From GW2011-AR18 sp038046085 (GTDB lineage: Archaea; Nanobdellota; Nanobdellia; SCGC-AAA011-G17; GW2011-AR18), in contig JBBSWW010000021.1 in assembly GCA_038046085.1 (NCBI GenBank), positions 1 through 5,220 of the forward strand: a DNA stretch of 5,220 bases, read 5' to 3'. A model generated the notes under the pieces. That model was not told where the DNA came from. It made no database searches and saw only the letters and a list, made by a program, of their open reading frames with translations. The first letter of the stretch is position 1, and each line of letters starts with the position of its first letter. Made by a program: the position numbers and the translations under genes. Of the stretch, positions 1-5,220 are shown piece by piece.

Positions 1-593
1 CCTTTATACCAGAAGTATAATGTTAATGTTTTTGATTCTAATTTGTTTAAATCTGTTATTGAAGAACTTGATGGTGGTGTTGTTACATCCTCTACAGATA
101 TGCTTACTGCTTTTGTATAAATATCTTTATTTATTAGTAATAATCCATTATTGAAATTAGTTTTACAGTTCTCTTCATTATAAGGATCATTACATTCTCC
201 ACATAATACTTTTCCATTATAGCATGTTCCCTCATTTCCTGTTGATACTATCATACCATCATTTATTCCAAATCTGCATTTGACTACACGTCCCTCATCA
301 TTTATTGTACATAATCTTACTCCATGACTCCAGGGAAAGAATGGCGGAGAATTTCCTGATATTAATTTATTTATACATGGTATTCCTACATCCCTCGGGC
401 TTAGTATGCAATCCCTGAATTGTGGATCATTCTGTGCCTGTTTTATTATTGTATCCATTGTTGTTTCAAGATCTTCAGGTACTGCTGTATCTTGTGGTTT
501 TGATGGGAATACAGCTAATAAGAATCCAAATACTATTATTATTGCTATTATAGCTTCTAATATTTTCATGAATCCTTTTTTATTTTTTACCAT
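1..593 (-). CDS. Second membrane-anchored cysteine-rich pilin-like protein, 3' end beyond window (197 codons visible)
   Basis: An open frame runs from an ATG at 593 to the left edge without a stop; the end of the gene is missing. The product begins MVKNKKGFMKILEAIIAII and continues as a hydrophobic helix to about residue 29, then turns polar. KKG followed by F and a nearby Glu resembles a prepilin signal, although the Glu is at +6 from the Gly, not +5. The visible outer part has eight cysteines (62, 73, 95, 106, 124, 131, 134, 143), including a dense cluster with a CGEC motif, and then a TTPPSSSS stretch (about 171-178) that may be a flexible linker. A second ATG at 569 (MKILEA...) has AAGGA three bases upstream and would avoid the overlap, but would remove the KKG signal. 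The start at 593 is preferred because of the signal and the overlapping style of this operon. Function is unrecognised; a partner of the preceding protein as exported or filament subunit is inferred. Confidence 0.88.
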   Translation of the reverse strand, partial: MVKNKKGFMKILEAIIAIIIVFGFLLAVFPSKPQDTAVPEDLETTMDTIIKQAQNDPQFRDCILSPRDVGIPCINKLISGNSPPFFPWSHGVRLCTINDEGRVVKCRFGINDGMIVSTGNEGTCYNGKVLCGECNDPYNEENCKTNFNNGLLLINKDIYTKAVSISVEDVTTPPSSSSITDLNKLESKTLTLYFWYK

Positions 594-1807
594 ACTTTTA
601 TGCTCACTAATACTGGTTCTCTTTTTCCATCATCTGTTAATACAAACGTATTAAATTGTCTTGCAAATACATTGGCATTTACTGGAAGTAATTTATCATC
701 TGGGAAATGTATTGAGTTCTCTTGGTTTATTGTATAGATATCTATCTTGAATTCTTTTGAGTTTGGAAATCCCCATTTTTCTTTTATACAATCATATCCT
801 TTTAAGTCATTTGGATTATCTCCGCAGCTTATTGTATTTAATTTTGTGAATTTGTATGTTGATAACCCTCTTAATTTCTCTTTTATTCCCACTGTATATC
901 TTGCATTGCATTGGTCTGTGCTTTTCTCTGCTCTAGGAATTTTATTATAAGGATCAACAACACATGCATTATAATTGTAATCTCTTCTTAGGTCAGCCTG
1001 GTTTTTGCTTCTTATTTTTCCATTTATGTTTATAGGATCTTTTGAATATAATAATACATATTTACTATCTTTCTCAGCCCCTTCTTTTATCATTACACCT
1101 TTTATTGCAATCTGTCCACCTGATACTTTCTCAAATTTATTGGAGTATGGATCATCAGCAATTGTTGTTGCAGGTATGCAGTTGGGTCCTTGACAATTTC
1201 TTATATTGCAGTAATCTCTTAATAAGTCTATTTCAGAAGTTTCTTCTGTTGTAGGATTTTCTAAATTGATATTATTGCAGTTAGTTTCAGCTCCTGGAGA
1301 TGTAACTGCATTTGACTCTTCTACATATTGTTTTCCTGTTGGGTCAGTTAATATTCCTGGCACATACAATAATTCCATATTATATTCTTTCAAGTCTTTT
1401 ATTGCATATCTAGGACTAGTTGTATCATCTAATGGTTCTGTCTCTTTTAGGAATTTATCTCTATTAGTCTCATCCATCTGTATATAATTATATGAATCAG
1501 TATTTGTTATATCCAATAATGTGGTATCAAGTATCATATCTACTTTTCTTCCAGCTGGTATTGTTGTAGATTTGTGGCTGCTTGGGTCTGGATAAGGTAT
1601 TGATTCTATGAATATAGGTATTTTCGTTATCTCCCAAGTTAAATCATTATTCATGTTGTCATTTACTATCCCTATCAATGTATCGTAGTCATATACTGGA
1701 TTTACTCCTGGTTTGAAAAGTACAAATATTGCCATTATACTTAAGAGAAATAATCCTATTCCTATTATCCAGTCTATCTCATTTCCTATTCCCTTTTTAT
1801 TCATCAT
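587..1807 (-). CDS. Membrane-anchored cysteine-rich extracellular protein with pilin-like N-terminus (406 aa), unknown function
   Basis: I do not recognise the large domain. The N-terminus is MMNKKGIGNEIDW followed by a hydrophobic helix to about residue 31, which resembles an archaeal class III (prepilin) signal: basic residues, a Gly that could be the cleavage point, and a Glu four residues after it. The usual position for that Glu is +5, so the match is imperfect and a plain signal anchor is possible. The remaining ~370 residues are polar with no further membrane segment and would lie outside the cell. They hold eight cysteines (177, 200, 205, 210, 282, 300, 328, 340), an even number that fits four disulfides. 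Its size is well above an ordinary archaeal pilin, so a minor pilin, tip adhesin or exported subunit is the best inference from its place directly after the platform genes. ATG codons at 1807 and 1804 are adjacent; either works, and 1807 makes the ATGA overlap. The stop lies seven bases inside the next gene. Confidence 0.9.
   Translation of the reverse strand: MMNKKGIGNEIDWIIGIGLFLLSIMAIFVLFKPGVNPVYDYDTLIGIVNDNMNNDLTWEITKIPIFIESIPYPDPSSHKSTTIPAGRKVDMILDTTLLDITNTDSYNYIQMDETNRDKFLKETEPLDDTTSPRYAIKDLKEYNMELLYVPGILTDPTGKQYVEESNAVTSPGAETNCNNINLENPTTEETSEIDLLRDYCNIRNCQGPNCIPATTIADDPYSNKFEKVSGGQIAIKGVMIKEGAEKDSKYVLLYSKDPININGKIRSKNQADLRRDYNYNACVVDPYNKIPRAEKSTDQCNARYTVGIKEKLRGLSTYKFTKLNTISCGDNPNDLKGYDCIKEKWGFPNSKEFKIDIYTINQENSIHFPDDKLLPVNANVFARQFNTFVLTDDGKREPVLVSIKVW
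1804..1807 (-). other. ATGA stop/start overlap, platform 2 to cysteine-rich protein
   Basis: The TGA of platform protein 2 (1804-1806) overlaps the ATG at 1805-1807; a second in-frame ATG follows at once (ATGATGA). The tight junction ties the unknown cysteine-rich protein to the secretion machine. Confidence 0.85.
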
Positions 1808-2745
1808 TTTCTATTCAGCCACTCTTTTTTTAATAAGAGGATTAATGCTATTGGTCCTTGCGGTAATATTATTCCTGATAATGTGCTGCTTATCAGATAT
1901 CCAGATACTACCATTATTATTGAATGTTTTAATCCTGAGATATAATCTCCTTCTGAGAATTTTCCTATCATCAATCCTGCAAATAATCCTTGTACTATTA
2001 TTGTTGCTGTGAATATTGGTCCAAACTCAACTCCTGATTTTCCTCCACCACCACCTGCTCCTGCGCTTACTCCTATTCCTCCTAATCCCTGACCTATCTC
2101 CCCGCCTATTGTGCTAAGTTTAGGTATTAAATAAACCTGCATCACTATCATAACTATTACAAAAACAAAAAATATTATGTATCCTTGTACTGTCTGTGAA
2201 TATGAATTGCTTTTTCTTTCCTCTTTTACTTTTTTTATTTCTAATACTGATGTTGTGACAGCTTCAAGTACAGATCCCATATCTCCACCGCTTTTCTCTG
2301 CCTGTATTACTATTGCTATGCTTCTGTTTATTACCTCATTTTTTGTATCATGCGCAAATATTGTGAATGCATCATGCAATGGATATCCCCACTCTAGTTG
2401 ATTTGATAATTTTTTTACATATGGAGTTAAAGCACCTAAGTTTGTATTTGATACATGCATTATTGCTTGTGGTATTGTTACTCCTGACCTTACTGTTTCT
2501 ACTAAGCTTCTTACAAATTCTAGGAATTTTACTTCAAGCTCTTTTTGCCTCTCATTCTCATGCAATACATCCAAGAAAAAAAATATTCCGCCTATGAGTA
2601 CTGCTATGACTAATATTGGATTGAAATACCATACACTTGGACCTATATTACCAGTGAAATTAAAAAATAATAAGAAATCTAAAATTACAAGAACAGATGC
2701 AATTCCTAATGCTAAATAATGTTTTATTGATAGTTCTATTTTCAT
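1804..2745 (-). CDS. Platform membrane protein 2, T2SF domain (FlaJ/TadC-like), with glycine-rich loop
   Basis: Second, non-identical platform protein. The start is placed at 2745 (MKIELSIKHYLALG), giving 313 residues. An in-frame ATG at 2823 would add 26 residues that lie entirely inside the upstream gene, while 2745 makes an ATGA overlap like the other junctions and leads directly into a membrane helix. Layout: membrane segments at about 9-30 and 36-60, a T2SF domain at about 66-185 (FLEFVRSLVETVRSGVTIPQ, LEWGYPLHDAF, AEKSGGDMGSVLEAV), a third segment at about 187-207, a glycine-rich loop at 214-238, a fourth at about 241-262 ending in GLFAGLMIGK, then GLKH and a fifth at about 273-296. The GLFAGLMIGKFSEG...GLKH signature is typical of archaeal FlaJ/TadC proteins. 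Adjacent paired platform genes resemble TadB-TadC and suggest a heteromeric platform with the upstream product (inference). The stop overlaps the next start. Confidence 0.94.
   Translation of the reverse strand: MKIELSIKHYLALGIASVLVILDFLLFFNFTGNIGPSVWYFNPILVIAVLIGGIFFFLDVLHENERQKELEVKFLEFVRSLVETVRSGVTIPQAIMHVSNTNLGALTPYVKKLSNQLEWGYPLHDAFTIFAHDTKNEVINRSIAIVIQAEKSGGDMGSVLEAVTTSVLEIKKVKEERKSNSYSQTVQGYIIFFVFVIVMIVMQVYLIPKLSTIGGEIGQGLGGIGVSAGAGGGGGKSGVEFGPIFTATIIVQGLFAGLMIGKFSEGDYISGLKHSIIMVVSGYLISSTLSGIILPQGPIALILLLKKEWLNRK
2742..2745 (-). other. ATGA stop/start overlap, platform 1 to platform 2
   Basis: The TGA of platform protein 1 (2742-2744) and the ATG of platform protein 2 (2743-2745) overlap. 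This fits coupled production of two subunits of one complex. Confidence 0.85.
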
Positions 2746-4142
2746 AATCCTTTTTGTGATGAGCTGACGAATACCATGAATCCTATATTCAGCATTGGTA
2801 AGAATCCTAATATTCCGATCCATGCTGCTGTAGTAACTGGCATTCCTGCAATCTTTCCTCCTATTGAGTTTATTATAGCAAATGTTATTAAAAGCAATAA
2901 TGGTGATGCGATAAGTAGAGCTGTATATACTTCAGAATATGTTGATAATGCCTCTACCTGTTTTTTCCTGTCTAACTTGTAAGTGTTTAGTGTATCCGCA
3001 GCTTTTTCCCTTAAATAATCTTTCAAATCTCCTCCAGTTTCTATTGTTGATATCATCCCATTAAGTAATTCTTTCAATTCTTTACTTGGTGTTGTTGCAG
3101 CTACATTCCTCAATGCATTAGTTAAGTTATAACCAAATAGATTTGTATAATTTAATATTTTTTTTATCTCTTTCCTTAATTCAGGATATTCTCTTGAATC
3201 TGCTATAAGCTCAAATATACTTATTGGCTGTGCTCCTGATCCTGCCACTGCACTCATATGTACTAATGCGAATGGAAGTTCCAGTTTTATGCTTGAACTT
3301 TTTCCACCAAGTAAGCTTGATGGATAAAAATAGAATCCAAAGAAAGTTCCTACAGTTCCTAATATAGCTATTAATAATATTGTGAATATACTGAGCTTGA
3401 ACGCAAAGTTTAGTATTAAAAAAAATAAGAATAAAGATGGAAATGCCAATATAGTGAATAATAACATCAGGCTTACATAGCTTCTTGATATCATCTCCAT
3501 CTCTACCATTAAGAATTTATCAAATAATGGTTTGAATATTTGTGGATATTTTTTTACAAACTTATCTGCTGTTTTCTTCATGTATTTATTTGCAAAAGCC
3601 CCTATCTCATTGGGTTTGTATATTGTATAATCAGGTTCTTTTATCTCTTTTTTTATTTTGTTTTTCTGCTTTTTCTCATTTACAAACTGTTCTAGTTCTT
3701 CATATGATAGATTTAATTCTTTGACATATCTTGTTTTTTCTTCTTTTGTAAGTCTCCTGAATATTCCTGATTGTAGTTGTGGGATTTCTGGTCTTGGAAT
3801 ATTTGTTGCATAAGACTTAGGTATTATATTTTCAGATTTTATTATATCCTGTTTTTGTGGAATCTTAGGTCTTGGAATTTCTAGTTTAGATTGTAATGGT
3901 CTTGGTATCTCATTTTTAACTAAAGGTTTTACAACAGGTTTAATATTTTCTTCTGTTATTTTTATTATATTGAATAATTGTGTTGTCTCTTTTTCTATTT
4001 CTATGAAATTATTTTTTATCTCATTTTTGATTTTTTGTAGATCAAGCGGATTTTTTATTCCATTTATCTGGTTCTTCTTTCTTATTATTTCATCTACATA
4101 TTTTTTTATGCTTTCAGCATGTTGTAATATTTGGTTAGGCAT
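2742..4142 (-). CDS. Platform membrane protein 1, T2SF domain (FlaJ/TadB-TadC-like), with long N-terminal cytoplasmic head
   Basis: Inner platform protein of a type IV pilus/type II secretion-like machine, expected to sit in the cytoplasmic membrane above the ATPase. The 466 residues divide into a charged helical region (about 1-66), a proline-rich linker with three IPRP motifs (79-118), a short charged module FRRLTKEEKTRYVKELNLS (about 128-146) followed by a basic stretch, two membrane segments (about 222-245 and 249-273), a T2SF helical domain (about 285-400) containing AVAGSGAQP, NLFGYNLTNALRNVAATTPS and ETGGDLKDYL, and two C-terminal membrane segments (about 403-427 and 434-461). The start at 4142 is preceded by AGGA and overlaps the previous stop by eight bases. 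The stop overlaps the next start by ATGA. The T2SF assignment is strong. The ~220-residue soluble head is much longer than the core domain needs and may contact the ATPase or the 67-residue protein (inference). Confidence 0.94.
   Translation of the reverse strand: MPNQILQHAESIKKYVDEIIRKKNQINGIKNPLDLQKIKNEIKNNFIEIEKETTQLFNIIKITEENIKPVVKPLVKNEIPRPLQSKLEIPRPKIPQKQDIIKSENIIPKSYATNIPRPEIPQLQSGIFRRLTKEEKTRYVKELNLSYEELEQFVNEKKQKNKIKKEIKEPDYTIYKPNEIGAFANKYMKKTADKFVKKYPQIFKPLFDKFLMVEMEMISRSYVSLMLLFTILAFPSLFLFFLILNFAFKLSIFTILLIAILGTVGTFFGFYFYPSSLLGGKSSSIKLELPFALVHMSAVAGSGAQPISIFELIADSREYPELRKEIKKILNYTNLFGYNLTNALRNVAATTPSKELKELLNGMISTIETGGDLKDYLREKAADTLNTYKLDRKKQVEALSTYSEVYTALLIASPLLLLITFAIINSIGGKIAGMPVTTAAWIGILGFLPMLNIGFMVFVSSSQKGL
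2748..2752 (-). promoter_or_regulatory. Possible ribosome-binding site AAGGA deciding the start of platform protein 2
   Basis: AAGGA lies only two bases before the ATG at 2745 on the minus strand. The spacing is tight, so coupling through the ATGA overlap probably matters more. With the overlap it favours 2745 over the upstream ATG at 2823. A near-identical context, AAAGGATTCATGAAAATA, occurs at the internal ATG at 569. Confidence 0.4.
3789..3908 (-). repeat. Degenerate IPRP repeat coding for a proline-rich linker in platform protein 1
   Basis: Three copies of Ile-Pro-Arg-Pro (residues 79-82, 89-92 and 115-118), with related IPQ/IPK steps between them, form a charged proline-rich linker between the helical N-terminus and the membrane domain. 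At DNA level the motif shows on the plus strand as repeated GGTCTTGG. It is probably a flexible or extended tether, not a mobile repeat. Confidence 0.7.
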
Positions 4143-4338
4143 TTTTTTCCTGGTTTACAATTTTATTTATTGCTGCAAGTATATACAAGAATTGGCTCTT
4201 GAAATTTTTTATCTGAATATCTAATTGTTCTTTTTCTGTTATGCTTTTAGATAATTCTTTCTTCTCTAATAATTTTTCATAATTTTTGCTCACTTCGATT
4301 AAAATGTCAGCATTCTGCTTCAGCATTGCTATGCTCAT
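4135..4338 (-). CDS. Small helical protein of unknown function between the ATPase and platform genes (67 aa)
   Basis: I do not recognise this protein. It is 67 residues, rich in Lys, Glu, Leu and Ile, with no signal peptide, no membrane segment, no cysteine and a pattern that suggests two amphipathic helices or a short coiled coil, probably cytoplasmic. It is likely real: it starts exactly in an ATGA overlap with the ATPase stop, has a GAGGT ribosome-binding site ten bases upstream, and ends eight bases inside the next gene, filling the gap with no spare DNA. Its position between motor and platform suggests an accessory part of that interface (inference). The first ~65 residues of the following platform protein have similar composition and predicted helicity, so the two may pack together or be distantly duplicated; the similarity is too weak by eye to claim homology. 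Confidence 0.8.
   Translation of the reverse strand: MSIAMLKQNADILIEVSKNYEKLLEKKELSKSITEKEQLDIQIKNFKSQFLYILAAINKIVNQEKNA
4148..4151 (-). promoter_or_regulatory. Ribosome-binding site AGGA for platform protein 1
   Basis: AGGA followed by five A residues precedes the ATG at 4142 on the minus strand, inside the end of the 67-residue gene. Spacing is short but usable, and it supports 4142 as the start. Confidence 0.5.
4335..4338 (-). other. ATGA stop/start overlap, ATPase to 67-aa gene
   Basis: The TGA of the ATPase (4335-4337) shares bases with the ATG of the next gene (4336-4338). Such overlaps favour re-initiation by the same ribosome and place both genes in one transcript. Confidence 0.9.
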
Positions 4339-5220
4339 TTTAGATTATACCTCTTCAATACGATCTGTGGTTGTTTGAAATATTCCTGTATTACTTTTTG
4401 TACTTCCTTGAATCCTAATATTCCTCTTTTATATAATTCCTTTAATAAATTGGCTCTCAATCTGAACTCATTTAATACTTGTTCTTTTGTCATTCCAAAA
4501 TGTACTGCTATGTTCTCGAATACTTTGCTATTAGAATTAAATGAAAATACATCTGTTTTTGGATCCCATTTGAATACTGTATTGATTATCTCACCGCCTA
4601 TTCCCTCTTTTATCTGTACTATCTCATCTATGCTCGAAACTTTTCTTACCTCTTTTCCTTTCACTCTTGTCTGGCTCATGACTATTACAGCTGCTAACGT
4701 CTCGATTAATGATGGTGATAAATTTATAGGCTCTGTCTCTAATCTTTTTATTAATGTACTTACATTTTCAGCATGCATTGTTGCCATTCCTGGATGTCCT
4801 GAAGCAAATGCCTGGAATAATACAAAAGCCTCTTTACCTCTTACCTCTCCTACGATGATATAATCTGGTCTCTGCCTGAAGCTCGCTCTTAATAGATCAA
4901 ACAAACTTACCTCTCCATATCTCTGTCCTACTAGATTAGTTAATCCAACTCCTGCTCTTGCAACGCTAGGCAACCAGTTTTCATGCTCTAATTGTAATTC
5001 CCTAGTATCTTCAATACTTACTACTCTTGCTTGTGGTGGTATAAAGAAGGCTACAGTATTGATAAAACTGGTCTTACCAGATCCAGTTCCTCCAACTACC
5101 ATTAGACTATTTTCATATTCTACAGCCATCCAGATATATGCATATATTTCCGCATTCACTGTTCCTTTCTGTATTAATTGTATTGGACTCCATGGCTCTT
5201 TTGAAAATTTTCTGATTGTA
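4335..5220 (-). CDS. Type II/IV secretion system or archaeal pilus ATPase (FlaI/TadA/GspE superfamily), 5' end beyond window
   Basis: Hexameric motor ATPase that would power pilin assembly or export from the cytoplasmic face of the membrane. The visible part is 294 residues and is the C-terminal catalytic half; family members are usually about 450-600 residues, so the N-terminal domain lies outside. Seen directly: the pre-P-loop strand TIRKFSKEPWSP at the very edge, Walker A GGTGSGKT (5070-5093), an Asp box SIEDTRELQLEHENW (4974-5018), Walker B RPDYIIVGEVRG (4836-4871) and a His box GHPGMATMHAEN (4764-4799). All catalytic elements are intact. A GTG at 5159 could be read as a start, but the frame is open upstream to the edge and that upstream peptide is typical family sequence, so it is an internal valine. 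The stop overlaps the next start by ATGA. Family assignment is secure; the choice between archaellum, Tad-like pilus and other secretion use is not settled, and the companion genes argue against a standard archaellum. Confidence 0.96.
   Translation of the reverse strand, partial: TIRKFSKEPWSPIQLIQKGTVNAEIYAYIWMAVEYENSLMVVGGTGSGKTSFINTVAFFIPPQARVVSIEDTRELQLEHENWLPSVARAGVGLTNLVGQRYGEVSLFDLLRASFRQRPDYIIVGEVRGKEAFVLFQAFASGHPGMATMHAENVSTLIKRLETEPINLSPSLIETLAAVIVMSQTRVKGKEVRKVSSIDEIVQIKEGIGGEIINTVFKWDPKTDVFSFNSNSKVFENIAVHFGMTKEQVLNEFRLRANLLKELYKRGILGFKEVQKVIQEYFKQPQIVLKRYNLK
4349..4353 (-). promoter_or_regulatory. Ribosome-binding site GAGGT for the 67-aa gene
   Basis: On the minus strand GAGGT sits ten bases before the ATG at 4338, inside the last codons of the ATPase gene. 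It matches the archaeal/bacterial anti-Shine-Dalgarno core and is the best such site in the window. It supports the small gene as translated. Confidence 0.6.

Noticed and set aside
406..654. 82-residue plus-strand open frame at the left
   Set aside because: It is antisense to the left-edge cysteine-rich gene and the end of the 406-residue gene, which form a continuous overlapping minus-strand frame.
1713..2012. Hydrophobic 99-residue plus-strand open frame resembling a membrane protein
   Set aside because: It lies opposite platform protein 2 and the start of the next gene; its hydrophobicity follows from reading the reverse of AT-rich coding DNA.
2746..2823. Upstream in-frame start at 2823 for platform protein 2, adding 26 residues
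   Set aside because: The extension lies wholly inside the upstream gene, is not hydrophobic, and ignores the clean ATGA junction at 2742-2745.
4141..4148. T-run on the plus strand as an archaeal terminator
   Set aside because: Transcription is on the minus strand, where this is the A-run of a ribosome-binding region. T-runs on the transcribed sense, such as near 2574-2582, are codons within a gene (Phe-Phe-Phe).
4375..4863. 162-codon plus-strand open frame opposite the ATPase
   Set aside because: It is antisense to conserved Walker B and His-box sequence, has no family likeness, and is a shadow of the real coding frame.
4335..5220. Assignment of the locus as an archaellum operon (flaI/flaJ)
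   Set aside because: There are two platform proteins, no flaH-type KaiC-like gene between ATPase and platform, and large cysteine-rich products that are not archaellins; a Tad-like or other pilus/secretion machine fits better.
1..5220. CRISPR array, tRNA, rRNA or insertion sequence
   Set aside because: No regularly spaced repeats, RNA gene pattern, transposase-like frame or terminal inverted repeat was seen; nearly all bases are used by the six overlapping genes.

Overview
The window is a gene-dense, AT-rich stretch in which every credible gene lies on the minus strand, so transcription runs from right to left. It reads as one operon of a type IV pilus-like or secretion machine of archaeal style. 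The order of transcription is: a secretion/pilus ATPase (cut by the right edge), a 67-residue helical protein, two different membrane platform proteins of the T2SF/FlaJ/TadC type, then two membrane-anchored, cysteine-rich proteins with pilin-like N-termini (the second cut by the left edge). There is essentially no intergenic DNA. Three of the five junctions are 4-base ATGA stop/start overlaps and the other two are 8-base and 7-base overlaps, so translational coupling and fixed stoichiometry are likely.

The source is most likely an archaeon. The ATPase has the archaeal FlaI/TadA-like sequence around its nucleotide site. The two platform proteins carry the GLFAGLMIGK...GLKH and NLFGYNLTNALRNVAATTPS types of motif that I associate with archaeal FlaJ/TadC homologues. 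Isoleucine is mostly ATA, arginine mostly AGA/AGG, and the genes are small and tightly packed. The combination suggests a DPANN-type lineage (Woesearchaeota or Pacearchaeota, for example). That placement is inference from style, not from a marker gene.

Region by region: 4335-5220 is the C-terminal part of the motor ATPase, whose reading frame stays open through the right edge. 4135-4338 is a short helical protein of unknown role. 2742-4142 is platform protein 1, with a long charged and proline-rich cytoplasmic head. 1804-2745 is platform protein 2, with a glycine-rich loop; its start is at 2745, not at the further upstream ATG at 2823. 587-1807 is a 406-residue single-pass protein with eight cysteines outside the membrane. 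1-593 is a second single-pass protein, also with eight visible cysteines, that runs off the left edge.

Working model: the ATPase drives the platform protein(s), which extract or assemble pilin-like subunits. The two cysteine-rich proteins are the obvious candidates for the exported or filament-tip subunits, stabilised by disulfides outside the cell. No prepilin peptidase, major pilin, promoter or terminator is visible here. The part of this locus that looks undescribed is the pair of large cysteine-rich products and the small helical protein; the motor and platforms belong to known families.
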